A stretch of DNA of 64,000 nt from Alkalilimnicola ehrlichii (GCF_003399765.1 NZ_NFZV01000016.1:1-64000), one strand, 5' to 3'; positions 9,342 through 18,980 are shown, counted from the first letter of the stretch. The notes: generated by a model not told the origin, from the sequence alone. Numbers and translations are program-made.

Positions 9342-10490
9342 TTACGCGGCGGGCGTTTCCATTAGCTCGGAGAAACGCTCCAGATGATAGTCCGTGTCGC
9401 CCAGCACATGGTCGATCATGACCAGGCGCTTCGCGAAATGGGGCAGCGGCAGCTCCCACGTCATACCGATACCGCCGTGCAGCTGGATGGCGCTTTCGGC
9501 CACCTTGCGGCCGGCTTGGCCGATAATGACCTTAGCGGCATGAACGATGCGCTCTGCCTCCTCCGGCGACTCGGCCTGGTCGGCATTCGCTGCCATGATG
9601 GCCATGGAACGCGCTTCTTCCAGCGCGATCCGCATATCCACCATCTGGTGCTGCAAGGCCTGGAAGATACCGATCGGCACCCCGAACTGCTTACGCTGCT
9701 TGAGGTACTCGAGCGTCTGCTCGACCGCTTGCTCCATCGCACCCACCGCCTCGGCGCACAGCGCTGCGATGCCGCGACGGGCAACCTTAGCAATCGCCGG
9801 GAAGGCATTACCTTCCTCGCCAAGCAGTGCATCGGCACCGACGTCGACGTTATCCAGATAAACCTCGGCGGCATGGGTGCCGTCGATGTTCGGATAAGCC
9901 CGTACGGTAACACCCGGCGCGGTGCGATCCACGAGGAAGACGCTGATGCCTTCGGCATCGCGCGCTGCCCCGGAGGTACGGGCCGAGACCAACAACTTGT
10001 CGGCGCTGTCGCCGTTGAAGACGACGGCTTTACGGCCGTTCAGGCGATAGCCGCCGCCGTTTTTCTCGGCACGCGTTTCGACCTGCTGCAGGTTGTAACG
10101 AGAGTCCGGTTCGCCGTGAGCAAAGGCCAGCAGCAGGCTGCCTTCGATCACCTGCCCCAGGTATTCCTCGCGCTGGCCGTTGTTCCCGAGAGCCTCGATC
10201 AGGCCGCCGCCGAGCACCACGGTGGACAGGAAGGGCTCGACCACCAGCCCGCGGCCGAATTCCTGCATCACCACCATCAGCTCGACGCCACCGCCGCCGA
10301 AGCCGCCGGCTTCTTCGCTAAACGGCACGCCGAACAGGCCTAGGTCTGCCAGCTGGCTCCATACATCGCGCGAGAAACCTTCCTCGCTGGCGGCGTACCG
10401 ATGCCGGGTCTCGATATCGTATTCGGAGCTCACGAGCCGGGAGACGGTCTCCTGGAGCATCCGCTGTTCGTCAGTCAGATTAAAATCCAT
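9342..10490 (-). CDS. Acyl-CoA dehydrogenase, PimD-like small subunit
   Basis: This is a complete 382-residue flavin acyl-CoA dehydrogenase starting MDFNLTDEQRMLQETVSRLV. It has the usual three-domain layout, with LKQRKQFGVPIGIFQALQH and IQLHGGIGMTWE in the C-terminal helical domain. The N-terminal and middle regions resemble the PimD partner of two-subunit dehydrogenases rather than homotetrameric FadE; the middle reads AFAHGEPDSRY instead of the usual T-E-P motif. It starts 13 nt after the next upstream dehydrogenase and is probably translated from the same message. The likely step is oxidation of medium-chain or dicarboxylic acyl-CoA esters, inferred from the operon. Confidence 0.8.
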   Translation of the reverse strand: MDFNLTDEQRMLQETVSRLVSSEYDIETRHRYAASEEGFSRDVWSQLADLGLFGVPFSEEAGGFGGGGVELMVVMQEFGRGLVVEPFLSTVVLGGGLIEALGNNGQREEYLGQVIEGSLLLAFAHGEPDSRYNLQQVETRAEKNGGGYRLNGRKAVVFNGDSADKLLVSARTSGAARDAEGISVFLVDRTAPGVTVRAYPNIDGTHAAEVYLDNVDVGADALLGEEGNAFPAIAKVARRGIAALCAEAVGAMEQAVEQTLEYLKQRKQFGVPIGIFQALQHQMVDMRIALEEARSMAIMAANADQAESPEEAERIVHAAKVIIGQAGRKVAESAIQLHGGIGMTWELPLPHFAKRLVMIDHVLGDTDYHLERFSELMETPAA

Positions 10491-10503
10491 GGCACGCCTC
10501 CTC

Positions 10504-11700
10504 TTACAGGCCCAGAATCATCTTGGAGATGATGTTCTTCTGAATCTCGTTGGAACCGCCGTAGATAGACAGCTTGCGACGGTTGAAATACTGCGAAGCC
10601 AACGGAGCGGCGTACTCCGGACCCACCGGCTCGACATCGCTGCCGGCCTCGAAAACATCGCTGATAAACGGCATGGCATACGGGCCTACCGCGCGGCGCA
10701 GCAGGTCGGTAATTGCCTGGCGTACCTGGGTGCCGCGAATCTTGAGGATGGAGCTTTCCGCGCCCGGCACACCGCCGCCGGCAACCGAAGCGACCACCCG
10801 CAGGTTGGTCATCTCAAGCGACATGACCTCGATCTCGACCTGTGCCACCTGAGCGCGGAAGCGCGGATCGTCAAGCAACGGTTTGCCGTCCTTCAATTGA
10901 CGGCTGGCAACGTTTTTCAGATGCCGCAGCGCCGCTTTCGCATAGCCGACCCCGGCGATACCGGTCCGCTCATAGGTGAGCAGGTACTTGGCGCAGGTCC
11001 AGCCTTTGTTCTCTTCGCCGACCAGATTCTCCACCGGAACCTTCACGTCTTCGAAGAAGACTTCGTTGACCTCGTGCTCGCCGTCCAGGGTAATGATCGG
11101 CCGCACGGTGACACCCGGCGTGTCCATGTCGATCAACAGGAAGGAGATACCCTCCTGCTTCTTCACGTCCGGGTTGGTGCGCACCAGGCAGAAAATCATG
11201 TTGGCGTACTGACCGAGGGTGGTCCAGGTCTTCTGGCCATTGACGATGTAGTGGTCGCCCTCGCGCACCGCCCGGGTTTTGACCGCCGCCAGGTCGGAAC
11301 CGGCGCCCGGCTCGGAATAACCTTGGCACCACCAGTCGTCCTGGTTAAGGATGCGCGGCAGGTAGTACTGCTTCTGCGCTTCGGTGCCGAACTTGATGAT
11401 AACCGGGGCCACCATGCTCAGACCGAAGGGTACGATGCTCGGGGCGCCGGCGGCGGTCATTTCTTCTTCGAAGATATGCCGCTGAATCGGGCCCCAGCCA
11501 GTGCCGCCGTATTCTTTCGGCCAATGCACCGCTAACCAGCCCTTCTCGTTCAGCGCCTTGTGCCAACGGACGAAATCGTCCTTCTGCAGGCGTTTGCCGC
11601 CCCGGACCTTGGCTTGAATATCGGCCGGCAGTTTTTCCCGCATAAACGCGCGGACTTCTTCGCGAAACGCCTGCTCTTCAGGGGTATAGCTAAGATTCAT
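10504..11700 (-). CDS. Acyl-CoA dehydrogenase, PimC-like large subunit
   Basis: The 398-residue protein begins MNLSYTPEEQAFREEVRAFM and carries CQGYSEPGAGSDLA near 131-144, GQKTWTT, and the C-terminal YGGSNEIQKNIISKMILGL that is typical of this branch. It is intact. It sits 13 nt before the PimD-like gene and 15 nt after the thiolase, the same adjacent pairing as pimC-pimD of the pimelate operon. The two dehydrogenases probably form a heteromeric enzyme. Electrons should leave through ETF, which is not encoded in this window. Confidence 0.82.
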   Translation of the reverse strand: MNLSYTPEEQAFREEVRAFMREKLPADIQAKVRGGKRLQKDDFVRWHKALNEKGWLAVHWPKEYGGTGWGPIQRHIFEEEMTAAGAPSIVPFGLSMVAPVIIKFGTEAQKQYYLPRILNQDDWWCQGYSEPGAGSDLAAVKTRAVREGDHYIVNGQKTWTTLGQYANMIFCLVRTNPDVKKQEGISFLLIDMDTPGVTVRPIITLDGEHEVNEVFFEDVKVPVENLVGEENKGWTCAKYLLTYERTGIAGVGYAKAALRHLKNVASRQLKDGKPLLDDPRFRAQVAQVEIEVMSLEMTNLRVVASVAGGGVPGAESSILKIRGTQVRQAITDLLRRAVGPYAMPFISDVFEAGSDVEPVGPEYAAPLASQYFNRRKLSIYGGSNEIQKNIISKMILGL

Positions 11701-11715
11701 GGTCGTTACCTCGCC

Positions 11716-12900
11716 TTAAGCGATTTCGAACAGGCCGGCAGCACCCTGGCCGCCGCCAATGCACATGGTCACCACTACGTACTTGGCACCGCGCCGCTTA
11801 CCTTCGATCAGCGCGTGACCGGTCAGGCGCGAGCCGGTGACGCCGTAGGGGTGGCCCACACTAATGGAGCCGCCATTGACGTTCAGGCGATCCATCGGGA
11901 TGCCCAACTTGTCGCGGCAGTAGAGCACCTGGGAAGCGAACGCTTCGTTTAGTTCCCACAGGTCGATGTCTTCCATCTTTAGGCCGGTGCGCTCCAGCAG
12001 ACGCGGAATCGCATACACCGGGCCGATACCCATTTCGTCCGGCTCGCAACCGGCAATGGCAAATCCGCGGAAGATACCCAGCGGCTCAAGCCCGCGTTGT
12101 TCGGCCAGCTTGGAATCCATCACCAGGCAGACCGACGCGCCGTCGGAGAGCTGACTGGCGTTACCGGCAGTAACGAACTGGTCCGGACCCCGCACCGGCT
12201 CCAGCCCGGAAAGACCTTCCAGGGTGGTGTTGGGACGATTGCACTCGTCTTTGGTGAGGGTTACTGCTTCCTCGGAAACCTCGCCGGTTTCTTTGTTCTT
12301 CACCAGCTTGACGGTGGAGAACGGCACAATCTCGTCGTCGAACAAGCCCGCTTCCTGCGCCGCGGCGGTACGCTGCTGGCTAATCAGCGCATACTCGTCC
12401 TGCGCTTCGCGGCTAATGCCGTAGCGCTTAGCGACGATGTCGGCCGTTTCGATCATGGATAGATACAGTTCCGGCTTGTTCTTCATCAGCCATTCGTTGC
12501 TAGCACGGAACTGGTTGAGCTTGTCGTTCTGCACCAGGCTGATCGACTCGACGCCGCCGGCGACGATGGCCGGAGCTTTTTCCACCAATACCCGCTGTGC
12601 GGCGATAGCAATGGCTTGCAGGCCCGAGGAGCAGAAACGGTTGATCGACAAACCGGCAGTGGTCACGGGTAGACCGGCGCGGATCGCAGCCAGACGCGCC
12701 ATGTTCTTGCCTTGGGCGCCTTCATGGAAGGTAGCGCCGAGGATAACGTCCTCGACTTCGCTGGGGTCGATGCCGGCGCGCTGCACAGCGTGCTCAATCA
12801 CATGGCCGGCCAGATCGACGCTGTGGGTGTTGTTCAACGCGCCCCGGTAGGACTTGCCAAGGCCGGTACGGGCGGTGGATACGATGACTGCTTCAGACAT
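11716..12900 (-). CDS. Acetyl-CoA acyltransferase (thiolase), PimB-like
   Basis: This is a thiolase of 394 residues from the chosen start. The nucleophile Cys90 lies in INRFCSSG, the GHPYGVTG histidine motif near 347-354, and the second catalytic cysteine in TMCIGGGQG near the C-terminus. It cleaves 3-ketoacyl-CoA to acetyl-CoA and a shortened acyl-CoA. The start was set at MSEAV because GGAGAAG lies 5-6 nt before it; an in-frame ATG four codons upstream has no good ribosome site. It lies between the hydratase/dehydrogenase fusion and the PimC-like gene, completing a beta-oxidation cycle. Confidence 0.9.
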   Translation of the reverse strand: MSEAVIVSTARTGLGKSYRGALNNTHSVDLAGHVIEHAVQRAGIDPSEVEDVILGATFHEGAQGKNMARLAAIRAGLPVTTAGLSINRFCSSGLQAIAIAAQRVLVEKAPAIVAGGVESISLVQNDKLNQFRASNEWLMKNKPELYLSMIETADIVAKRYGISREAQDEYALISQQRTAAAQEAGLFDDEIVPFSTVKLVKNKETGEVSEEAVTLTKDECNRPNTTLEGLSGLEPVRGPDQFVTAGNASQLSDGASVCLVMDSKLAEQRGLEPLGIFRGFAIAGCEPDEMGIGPVYAIPRLLERTGLKMEDIDLWELNEAFASQVLYCRDKLGIPMDRLNVNGGSISVGHPYGVTGSRLTGHALIEGKRRGAKYVVVTMCIGGGQGAAGLFEIA

Positions 12901-12967
12901 AAACTTCTCCATAAAGTCGGGCGCGACGACTTAGGCCGCGCCTTCGTAATGTCGTGAGATGGGCGCC

Positions 12968-15060
12968 TTACAGGTCGCCGAACTTCTTGCCTTCGCGAAC
13001 AAGGCGTTCGAGCAACGGAGCCGGTTTCCAAGCATCGCCGAAGCGCGCGTGGAACTCCTTGACGCGGTCGAGGATTTTGTCCAAGCCAACTTGATCGGCC
13101 CAGAACATCGGGCCACCGCGGTAAGCCGGGAAGCCGTAACCGTAGATCCACACCACATCGATGTCGGAGGCACGGATCGCGATCCCTTCTTCCAGAATCT
13201 TGGCGCCTTCGTTGATCATGATGTACATCTGCCGCTCGAGCAGCTCGTCTTTGGAGATCTCGCGCGGGGTAATACCCTGCTCTTTACGGAACTCCTCGAT
13301 CAGCTTATCGACTTCCGGATCCGGAATCGGCTTGCGGCTGCCTTCCTCGTAGCGATAGACACCGGCCTGCGTCTTCTGCCCCAGACGGCCCGCTTCGTAG
13401 AGCTTGTCCATCCAACTCGCCGGTACATCCTCGCCCGCTTTACGGCGCTCCTGGCGAATTAGATAACCGACGTCGATGCCAGCCAGATCCGACATGGCGA
13501 ACTGCCCCATCGGAAAGCCCAGGCCGGTAAGTACGCTATCGGCTTCGGCCGGGCTGGCGCCTTCGTTGACCAGCGTCATTGCTTCGGCGCCGCGCTTGTG
13601 CAGCATCCGATTGCCGACAAAGCCGTAGCAGTTGCCGACCAACACCGGCACTTTCTTGATCTTCTTGCCAACGCTCATCACCGTGGCGATAACCTCGTCG
13701 GAGGTCTTCTCGCCACGCACGTTCTCCAGCAGCTTCATAACGTTCGCCGGGCTGAAGAAGTGCATGCCGACCACGTCTTCCGGCCGCTTAGTAGCACTAG
13801 CGATTTCGTCGATGCTCAAGGTGGAAGTGTTGCTCGCCAGCACGGCGCCCGGTTTGCAGACTTCGTCCAGCTTGCCGAAGATCTGCTTTTGACGTCCATG
13901 TTCTCGAACACGGCCTCGATCACCAGGTCGACGTCAGCGAAGTCGCCGTAGTCCAGACTCGGGCGAATCAACTCCATCCGCTGCTCGACCTGCGCCTGGG
14001 TCAGGCGACCTTTCTTGGCGGAGTTCTCGTAGTTACGACGAATAACCGCCAAACCACGGTCCAGCGCTTCCTGCTTCACTTCTAGCAGGGTGACCGGAAT
14101 ACCGACGTTGACGAAGTTCATCGCAATGCCGCCGCCCATGGTACCGGCGCCGATAATGCCGACGTGTTTGATTTCGCGCGATTTCGCGTCGGCCGCCAGG
14201 CCCGGAATCTTGCCGATCTGGCGCTCGGCAAAAAACGCGTGCACCAGACCGGCGCGCTGCGGCGACTCCAGGCACTCGCGGAACAGCTCGCGTTCGCGCT
14301 GCATGCCTTCGTCGAAAGGCAGGTCGACAGCGGCCTTGACGGCATCGACGATTTTAAACGGCGAGAAGAGATTGCGGGCCTTTTTCTCAAGCCCTTTGCG
14401 GAACTCGTCGAACAGTGCCTCGTTGCCGCGATCGGCGGCGACCTTCTCTTCTTGATCGCGCACGCGCTTGAGCGGGCGCTTCTCGGAAGTAACTTTCTCC
14501 GCAAACTGCAAGCCGGCTTCCAACGGCGACTCGGCTTCGATCACCTCATCGACAATCCCGAGCTCCGCAGCCTTCGGTGCCGCAACAAACTCGCCGCTAA
14601 CAATCAGTTCCAGGGCTTTCTGCGCGCCGACCAGACGCGGCAAACGCTGGGTGCCGCCGGCGCCGGGCAGCAAGCCGAGCTTCACTTCCGGCAGGCCCAC
14701 TTTAGTGCCAGGTACCGCGACCCGGTAATGACAGCCGAGCGCGACTTCCAAGCCGCCGCCGAGGGCCGTGCCATGCAATGCAGCGACAACAGGCTTATCA
14801 GCCTCATCGTAACGCGTAATCACGTCCGGGAGAGAAGGCTCGGCAGGCGGCTTACCGAATTCCCGGATGTCCGCACCCGCAATAAAGGTTCGTCCGGCTC
14901 CGACCAACACAAGTGCTTTTGCACCGTCGTCGGCCAGACCTTGTTCTAAAGCAGCGACCAAACCGGCCCGCACGTCCTTGCCTAGTGCGTTCACCGGCGG
15001 GTTATCGACCGTAATAACGCCGATATTGCCTCGCAGCTCATACCCAACGACTTGACTCAT
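12968..15060 (-). CDS. Enoyl-CoA hydratase / 3-hydroxyacyl-CoA dehydrogenase fusion, PimF-like (frameshifted)
   Basis: This fusion performs hydration of enoyl-CoA and NAD-dependent oxidation of 3-hydroxyacyl-CoA. Residues 1 to about 200 form a crotonase domain (AGADIREF, GGGLEVALGCHYR, GLLPGAGGTQRLPR). From about 290 there is a Rossmann domain (GIIGAGTMGGGIA), then NTSTLSIDEIA, GMHFFSPA and the C-terminal GYGFPAYRGGPMFWAD. One A is missing from the A4 run at 13887-13890; adding it restores VKKQIFGKLDEVCK and a 697-residue product. It is the first gene of the operon, followed by thiolase and two dehydrogenases in the pimF-B-C-D order. AGGAG lies close before the ATG. Confidence 0.88.
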
Positions 15061-15183
15061 TAGCTCCTCCTTAATGCGGGTCGCGCGTCCAGCAAACAGG
15101 CGGGTTTTGCGCGCCCCTCACTGGGTTAAACAGACCTTCTGCAATACGAAACAAAGCGAGCACTACGCTTGCGTTTGGCTTCA

Positions 15184-15211
15184 AGTATAAGATAAAACGA
15201 CCGTGAAGCAA
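15184..15211 (-). promoter_or_regulatory. Predicted sigma-70 promoter of the pim-like operon
   Basis: On the minus strand a -35 element TTGCTT (15206-15211) is followed after 16 nt by a -10 element TATACT (15184-15189), about 125 nt upstream of the fusion gene's ATG. It was read by eye; the match to consensus is good but untested. Confidence 0.5.
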
Positions 15212-15228
15212 TGTTTTTTGGAACACAC

Positions 15229-15243
15229 TTCCGCATAGCGGAA
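15229..15243. promoter_or_regulatory. IclR-type operator candidate in the pim/maoC divergent promoter
   Basis: TTCCGCATAGCGGAA is a perfect 6+6 palindrome with a 3-nt centre. It lies just upstream of the predicted operon promoter and next to a TATAAA element in front of maoC, so one bound protein could act on both directions. Variants of the same 15-mer occur at 30456, 32160 and 36155, each close to genes that fit the same pathway. IclR-family regulators commonly bind TTCCGC-type palindromes; the pairing with the IclR gene at 32.4-33.2 kb is inference. Confidence 0.55.
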
Positions 15244-15274
15244 TTATAAAATACAAATAGTTGAGGAGAGTCTC

Positions 15275-15733
15275 ATGCGCGAGGTCGCAAGCGTTACAGA
15301 GCTACAAGCGTTGGTAGGTCGTGAACTCGGCGTTAGCGATTGGGTAACGGTGGACCAAGAGCGGATCGATAAATTTGCCGATGCCACCGACGATCACCAA
15401 TGGATTCATGTCGACGTCGAGCGGGCGAAGCGGGAATCTCCGATGGGCGGCCCCATCGCGCATGGTTTTCTAACGCTATCGCTGCTACCGATGTTGAATT
15501 CCAACGTTTTCCGAGTCGACGGCGTGAAAGCGCGCATCAACTACGGCCTAAACCGGGTCCGCTTTCCTGCGCCCGTCCCGGCTGGGGCTAGAGTGCGCTC
15601 CCGACTGCATTTGAAAGCGGTCGAAGACTTAGGCAGCGGGCGTTATCTCGCCTGTGTCGAATGCACTGTCGAAATCGAAGGTAATGACCGACCCGCCTGC
15701 ATTGCCGAGTCCCTCGGCATGTACATTATCTAG
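15275..15733 (+). CDS. MaoC/NodN-family (R)-specific enoyl-CoA hydratase
   Basis: This 152-residue single hot-dog protein should hydrate trans-2-enoyl-CoA to (R)-3-hydroxyacyl-CoA. The catalytic region is visible as FADATDDHQWIHVD (about 35-48) and GGPIAHGFLTLSLLP (about 58-72). GAGGAG lies 8 nt before the ATG. It is divergent from the pim-like operon and shares its 214-nt promoter region, which holds the palindrome. It could feed or drain beta-oxidation intermediates. The length is normal and the frame intact. Confidence 0.85.
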   Translation: MREVASVTELQALVGRELGVSDWVTVDQERIDKFADATDDHQWIHVDVERAKRESPMGGPIAHGFLTLSLLPMLNSNVFRVDGVKARINYGLNRVRFPAPVPAGARVRSRLHLKAVEDLGSGRYLACVECTVEIEGNDRPACIAESLGMYII

Positions 15734-16184
15734 TCGACGCTGCAAGGAGGGGCTATGCCCCTCTGCCTTACTCAGGCAAAAACCCAATGCGCTTTGCAAA
15801 ACGAAGCGCAAACATGGACCTATCCACGATTTTGCGCCATAGTTGCCCCCTCCACTGAGAGAACAACGGCTCAAGCGGCCAGACGAGCGGCCGGTCAGAC
15901 TGGGACTCGCGCGAAAACGCACGTAACTTCGCCAGAAAATTAGGGAACCGTGCCTAGCTATCGACTGAGACCAAGGCACGGCTGACGGATAATGGCCCAG
16001 TTTTTTCTGTAACTTCCGTACAAGGTGTGCCTCAGCTAACGCGACGGGCTCCGCAAAGCCGGGCAACGATAAGAATGGCATCCCCAAGAGGTGCGCCCGT
16101 CTACAGGACCGATAGCAGCTCCGAGGTCACACCGAAACAACAAGGAACCGCGAGACAACTCGCTGCTATGTAAGGGGATAGGAT
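15734..16184. other. 451-nt non-coding region with three hairpins
   Basis: I see no convincing gene here. Three perfect inverted repeats stand out: GAGGGGC/GCCCCTC at 15747-15763 just after the maoC stop (possible terminator, no T-run), TGCGCTT/AAGCGCA at 15788-15810, and CCGTGCCT/AGGCACGG at 15948-15981. The last 40 nt supply a good GGGGATAGG ribosome site for the next gene. Confidence 0.5.
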
Positions 16185-17384
16185 ATGCTGCGAAAGATTT
16201 GCCTGGGGCTCACCGCGTTACTGCTTCCGCTATTACCTGCACAGGCACAAATCTCTGACGGCGAAGTGCGGATAGGGATTATTACCGACATGTCCAGCAT
16301 TTATCGCGAAGTCGGCCGCGTCGCCGACATTGCTGCAGAGATGGCGGTTAACGATCATGGCGGTCGGGTGCTCGGCAAACCGGTACGGATTTTCATCCGC
16401 GATCACAAATCCGACCCGCAAGTTGCCCTAGAAGCTGCACGAGAACTGCACGAAGAGCATAACGTCGACGCTTTCCTGGAAATGGTCAGCACGGAAGTTG
16501 CCCTAGCGGTTCAACAGTACGCGAAAGACAACGACATTCTTGCCTTACACACCGGCGCCGGCGGCTCGATTTTAACCGGCGAAGCCTGTTCTCCCTTAGG
16601 CGTTCACTGGGTCTACGATACGCATGCCCTCGCGGCCGGTACGGCCGCCGCTGTCACCGAAAGCGGCGGCGATAGCTGGTTCTTCGTCACCGCCGACTCC
16701 AACTTCGGCCGTAGTTTGGAAGCAGACGCCAGTGCGGTGGTCAAACGTATGGGGGGAGAGGTGCTCGGGCGCGCCGTGCACCCGCCGCGGGCCAACGACT
16801 TCAGCCGCCAACTTGCCGAAGCACAAACCTCGGGCGCCAAGATCGTAGCTCTGGCAACTGCGGGCGACGACGCCACTAATGCCATCCGGCAAGCCTATGA
16901 GCTTGGCCTGATGCAGGGCGACCAAACCGTGGTTGGCCTCCTGATACCGGAGACCTTACCGCAACAGCTCGGGCTTTACGTATCCAGCGGCGTTAAGTTA
17001 ACTACAGCCTTCTACTGGAACTACGACGACAAAACCCGCGATTGGACCGAGCGTTTTCGGGCGCGCACCGGCGCAACCGGCACCATGTTCAGCGCAGGCA
17101 TTTACTCAGTCGTTGGCCACTATCTAAAAGCCATCGAGGCAGCGGGCACCGACGACCCAAGTGCGGTTATCGCAAAGATGCGGGAATTGCCGGTTGAAGA
17201 TGTCTTTGCCCGTAACGGTCGTCTCAGGGAAGACGGTCGGATGGTACACGATATGTATCTAGCGGAGATCAAACGCCCTGCGGAATCCACCGCGACCGGC
17301 GACTACTTCACAATCTTGCAAACGATTCCCGGCGATGTCGCCTTCCGGTCTATGGAAGACGGCAACTGTCCGTATGTAGAATAG
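16185..17384 (+). CDS. Leu/Ile/Val-type ABC transporter substrate-binding protein
   Basis: The 399-residue protein has a signal peptide (MLRKICLGLTALLLPLLPAQAQ) followed by the type I periplasmic-binding fold of the branched-chain amino acid family: VRIGIITDMSS, AAEMAVNDHGG and FIRDHKSDPQVALEAARELHEEHNVDA. Many members bind amides, short acids or aromatic acids rather than amino acids. No permease or ATPase gene accompanies it, so it must use components encoded elsewhere or act as a sensor ligand-binder. A GGGGATAGG site precedes the ATG, and a strong terminator follows, marking a single-gene unit. Confidence 0.85.
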   Translation: MLRKICLGLTALLLPLLPAQAQISDGEVRIGIITDMSSIYREVGRVADIAAEMAVNDHGGRVLGKPVRIFIRDHKSDPQVALEAARELHEEHNVDAFLEMVSTEVALAVQQYAKDNDILALHTGAGGSILTGEACSPLGVHWVYDTHALAAGTAAAVTESGGDSWFFVTADSNFGRSLEADASAVVKRMGGEVLGRAVHPPRANDFSRQLAEAQTSGAKIVALATAGDDATNAIRQAYELGLMQGDQTVVGLLIPETLPQQLGLYVSSGVKLTTAFYWNYDDKTRDWTERFRARTGATGTMFSAGIYSVVGHYLKAIEAAGTDDPSAVIAKMRELPVEDVFARNGRLREDGRMVHDMYLAEIKRPAESTATGDYFTILQTIPGDVAFRSMEDGNCPYVE

Positions 17385-17405
17385 TCCGCTTATTCAGAAC
17401 CTCCG

Positions 17406-17437
17406 AAAGAGGGCGCCTCCTGAGCTGCGCCCTCTTT
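17406..17437 (+). terminator. Intrinsic terminator after the substrate-binding protein gene
   Basis: A perfect 11-bp stem, AAAGAGGGCGC with GCGCCCTCTTT, has a 10-nt loop. The right arm ends in TTT. It begins 22 nt after the stop codon. Confidence 0.8.
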
Positions 17438-17458
17438 AACTGCTAATGAGCGACGACC

Positions 17459-17797
17459 ATGGAATCGAACAGTCAACCCGCACAGCATCCCGACAGCAAG
17501 CGCTTGTTCATTTTGGTCTGGGTCATGGGCTCCGCCGCCACGGTGGCCCTTTTACTGGCCGCACTTTTTCTTGGCATCAGTTGGGGCTGGGCGCTTGGAG
17601 CCTTCATTCTCGCCACCATCGGCAAATGGGTGGCTCGCTGGCATCACCGAAAGCAATCCCGACAGTTGTATGTGCCCGCGTTAATGCAATATGGTTTTAC
17701 CGAAACCGAAGCCGAGCAGGCCTGGGAACAAGCCTATTACGGCGGCTCCGACAAACTAGCCGAGATGCGGAGCAAGCAAGGCCACCCCGACTCATGA
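17459..17797 (+). CDS. Small two-helix membrane protein, unknown
   Basis: This 112-residue protein has a polar N-terminus, two adjacent hydrophobic segments (about 16-39 and 42-58) and a charged, acidic C-terminal tail with FTETEAEQAWEQAYYGG. I do not recognise the family. The overlapping alternative frame starting at 17446 lacks this composition and was rejected. The ribosome site is weak (GAGCGACGA). It follows the terminator of the binding-protein gene and so has its own promoter, or none that I can see. Confidence 0.55.
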   Translation: MESNSQPAQHPDSKRLFILVWVMGSAATVALLLAALFLGISWGWALGAFILATIGKWVARWHHRKQSRQLYVPALMQYGFTETEAEQAWEQAYYGGSDKLAEMRSKQGHPDS

Positions 17798-17892
17798 AAC
17801 GGTTTCTCCGGTCGATATCAATAAGATAGACCCGCCTATTCTAGTCAGGCGACGCTTTCTGAATCTAGTATCGACTGTTCGAGGCTTTATCG

Positions 17893-18453
17893 ATGGGGCA
17901 GATCCGCTTCCTCACCTTTCTACTCGGTCTCTTTTTCACGGCCGGCGCGGCAGCAACCGGATTTCGTGGATTCGAATGGGGCACGACAGAAGACGAGATT
18001 CTGGAAGAGATGGGAGAACCGCTCCAGCGGCGCGGCGACTGTTTGATCTACCAAGACCGCATCATCGAACGACAAGTACGCGTACTCTACTGCCTGGACG
18101 ACGGCAACGCGCTTTACCGAGGGGCGTATGTCTTTCAGGACACACACCCTATGCCTTACAACAAGCATGTCGAAGACTACGAGCAGCTGCTACCCATGCT
18201 CAGCGAGCGCCACGGCGAAGCGACCCGAAACGAAGTGATCTGGCGCTTACCGGCATTGCGGATCAACAAGCCCTATTGGGGTCACCGCATCGCCTCGCGG
18301 GACTTGGAGCTAAGAGCCACTTGGGCCCCACCCGCCACGCAGGTCGAAATGGTTTTACAAGGCGGTGATTTCAACAAGATCACCCACTACATTGAATATA
18401 AGAGCCTGGAGAGCATGGAACAGCGCCGACAGCAAGACCGAGAGCTGCTATAA
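17893..18453 (+). CDS. Secreted protein of unknown function
   Basis: The 186-residue protein has an N-terminal signal peptide (about residues 1-22, ending AGAAATG) and a mature part starting FRGFEWGTTEDEILEEMGEP, a pattern seen in small periplasmic proteins that begin with a repeated 'F-x-G-x-x-W-G' segment. Two cysteines (in GDCLIY and LYCLDD) could form a disulfide. No catalytic motif is visible. It stands between the small membrane protein and the NlpC/P60 lipoprotein on the same strand, 55 nt before the latter, so an envelope role is likely but not shown. Confidence 0.6.
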   Translation: MGQIRFLTFLLGLFFTAGAAATGFRGFEWGTTEDEILEEMGEPLQRRGDCLIYQDRIIERQVRVLYCLDDGNALYRGAYVFQDTHPMPYNKHVEDYEQLLPMLSERHGEATRNEVIWRLPALRINKPYWGHRIASRDLELRATWAPPATQVEMVLQGGDFNKITHYIEYKSLESMEQRRQQDRELL

Positions 18454-18508
18454 CGCCCGTTCTGACTCCGCCGCATAGCGCCGTGGGAAAAGGAGGAAGA
18501 TCCTCGAC

Positions 18509-18980
18509 ATGCGCATTTTGCTAACGCTCTGCGTCCTCGCAGTCCTCAGCGGCTGCGCCACGACTCAAACGGGCATTCCACATCCGGCGCCAGCACGGCA
18601 CTTCCCAACACGCACGAAACCCGAGCAGCCCTCTACGATCAACACGCCCAATGGCAAGGAACGCCCTACTTACTCGGCGGCCTCAGCCAGAACGGCATCG
18701 ACTGCTCCGGCTTCGTCCTAACCACGTTTCGGCAGCAATTCGGCATCGACTTGCCTCGCACCACCCAAGTCCAGGCATCGCTCGGCAAGCCGGTTCGACA
18801 GAACGACCTGCAAGCCGGCGACCTCGTGTTCTTTCGAACCGGCAAGCGGACTCAGCACGTCGGGATCTACGTCGAAAACCGCACCTTCTGCATGCCTCCA
18901 CCAGTCAAGGCGTCACCCTGTCGCAGCTCGACAACCCCTATTGGCAGTCCAGTTTCTGGCGCGCGCGGCGCATCGATTAG
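18509..18980 (+). CDS. NlpC/P60 peptidoglycan endopeptidase lipoprotein (two frameshifts)
   Basis: The product is a lipoprotein (lipobox LSGC at residue 16) with an NlpC/P60 domain that cleaves peptide cross-links in peptidoglycan. The catalytic cysteine is in GIDCSGFV, histidines in TQHVGIYV and in FLHAST, and the family motif AGDLVFF lies between them. One base is missing near 18582 (after the lipobox region) and one near 18890 (TTC-TGC). Adding both gives 157 residues, similar to Spr-type enzymes. GGAGGAAGA precedes the ATG. Its 3' end overlaps the convergent TPR/barrel gene by 4 nt. Confidence 0.8.

Noticed and set aside
9384-10343. 319-codon plus-strand frame
   Set aside because: It is exactly antisense to an intact acyl-CoA dehydrogenase and has no recognisable motif.
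15629-16087. 152-codon minus-strand frame covering the non-coding gap
   Set aside because: It overlaps the end of maoC, has no ribosome site and no family pattern.
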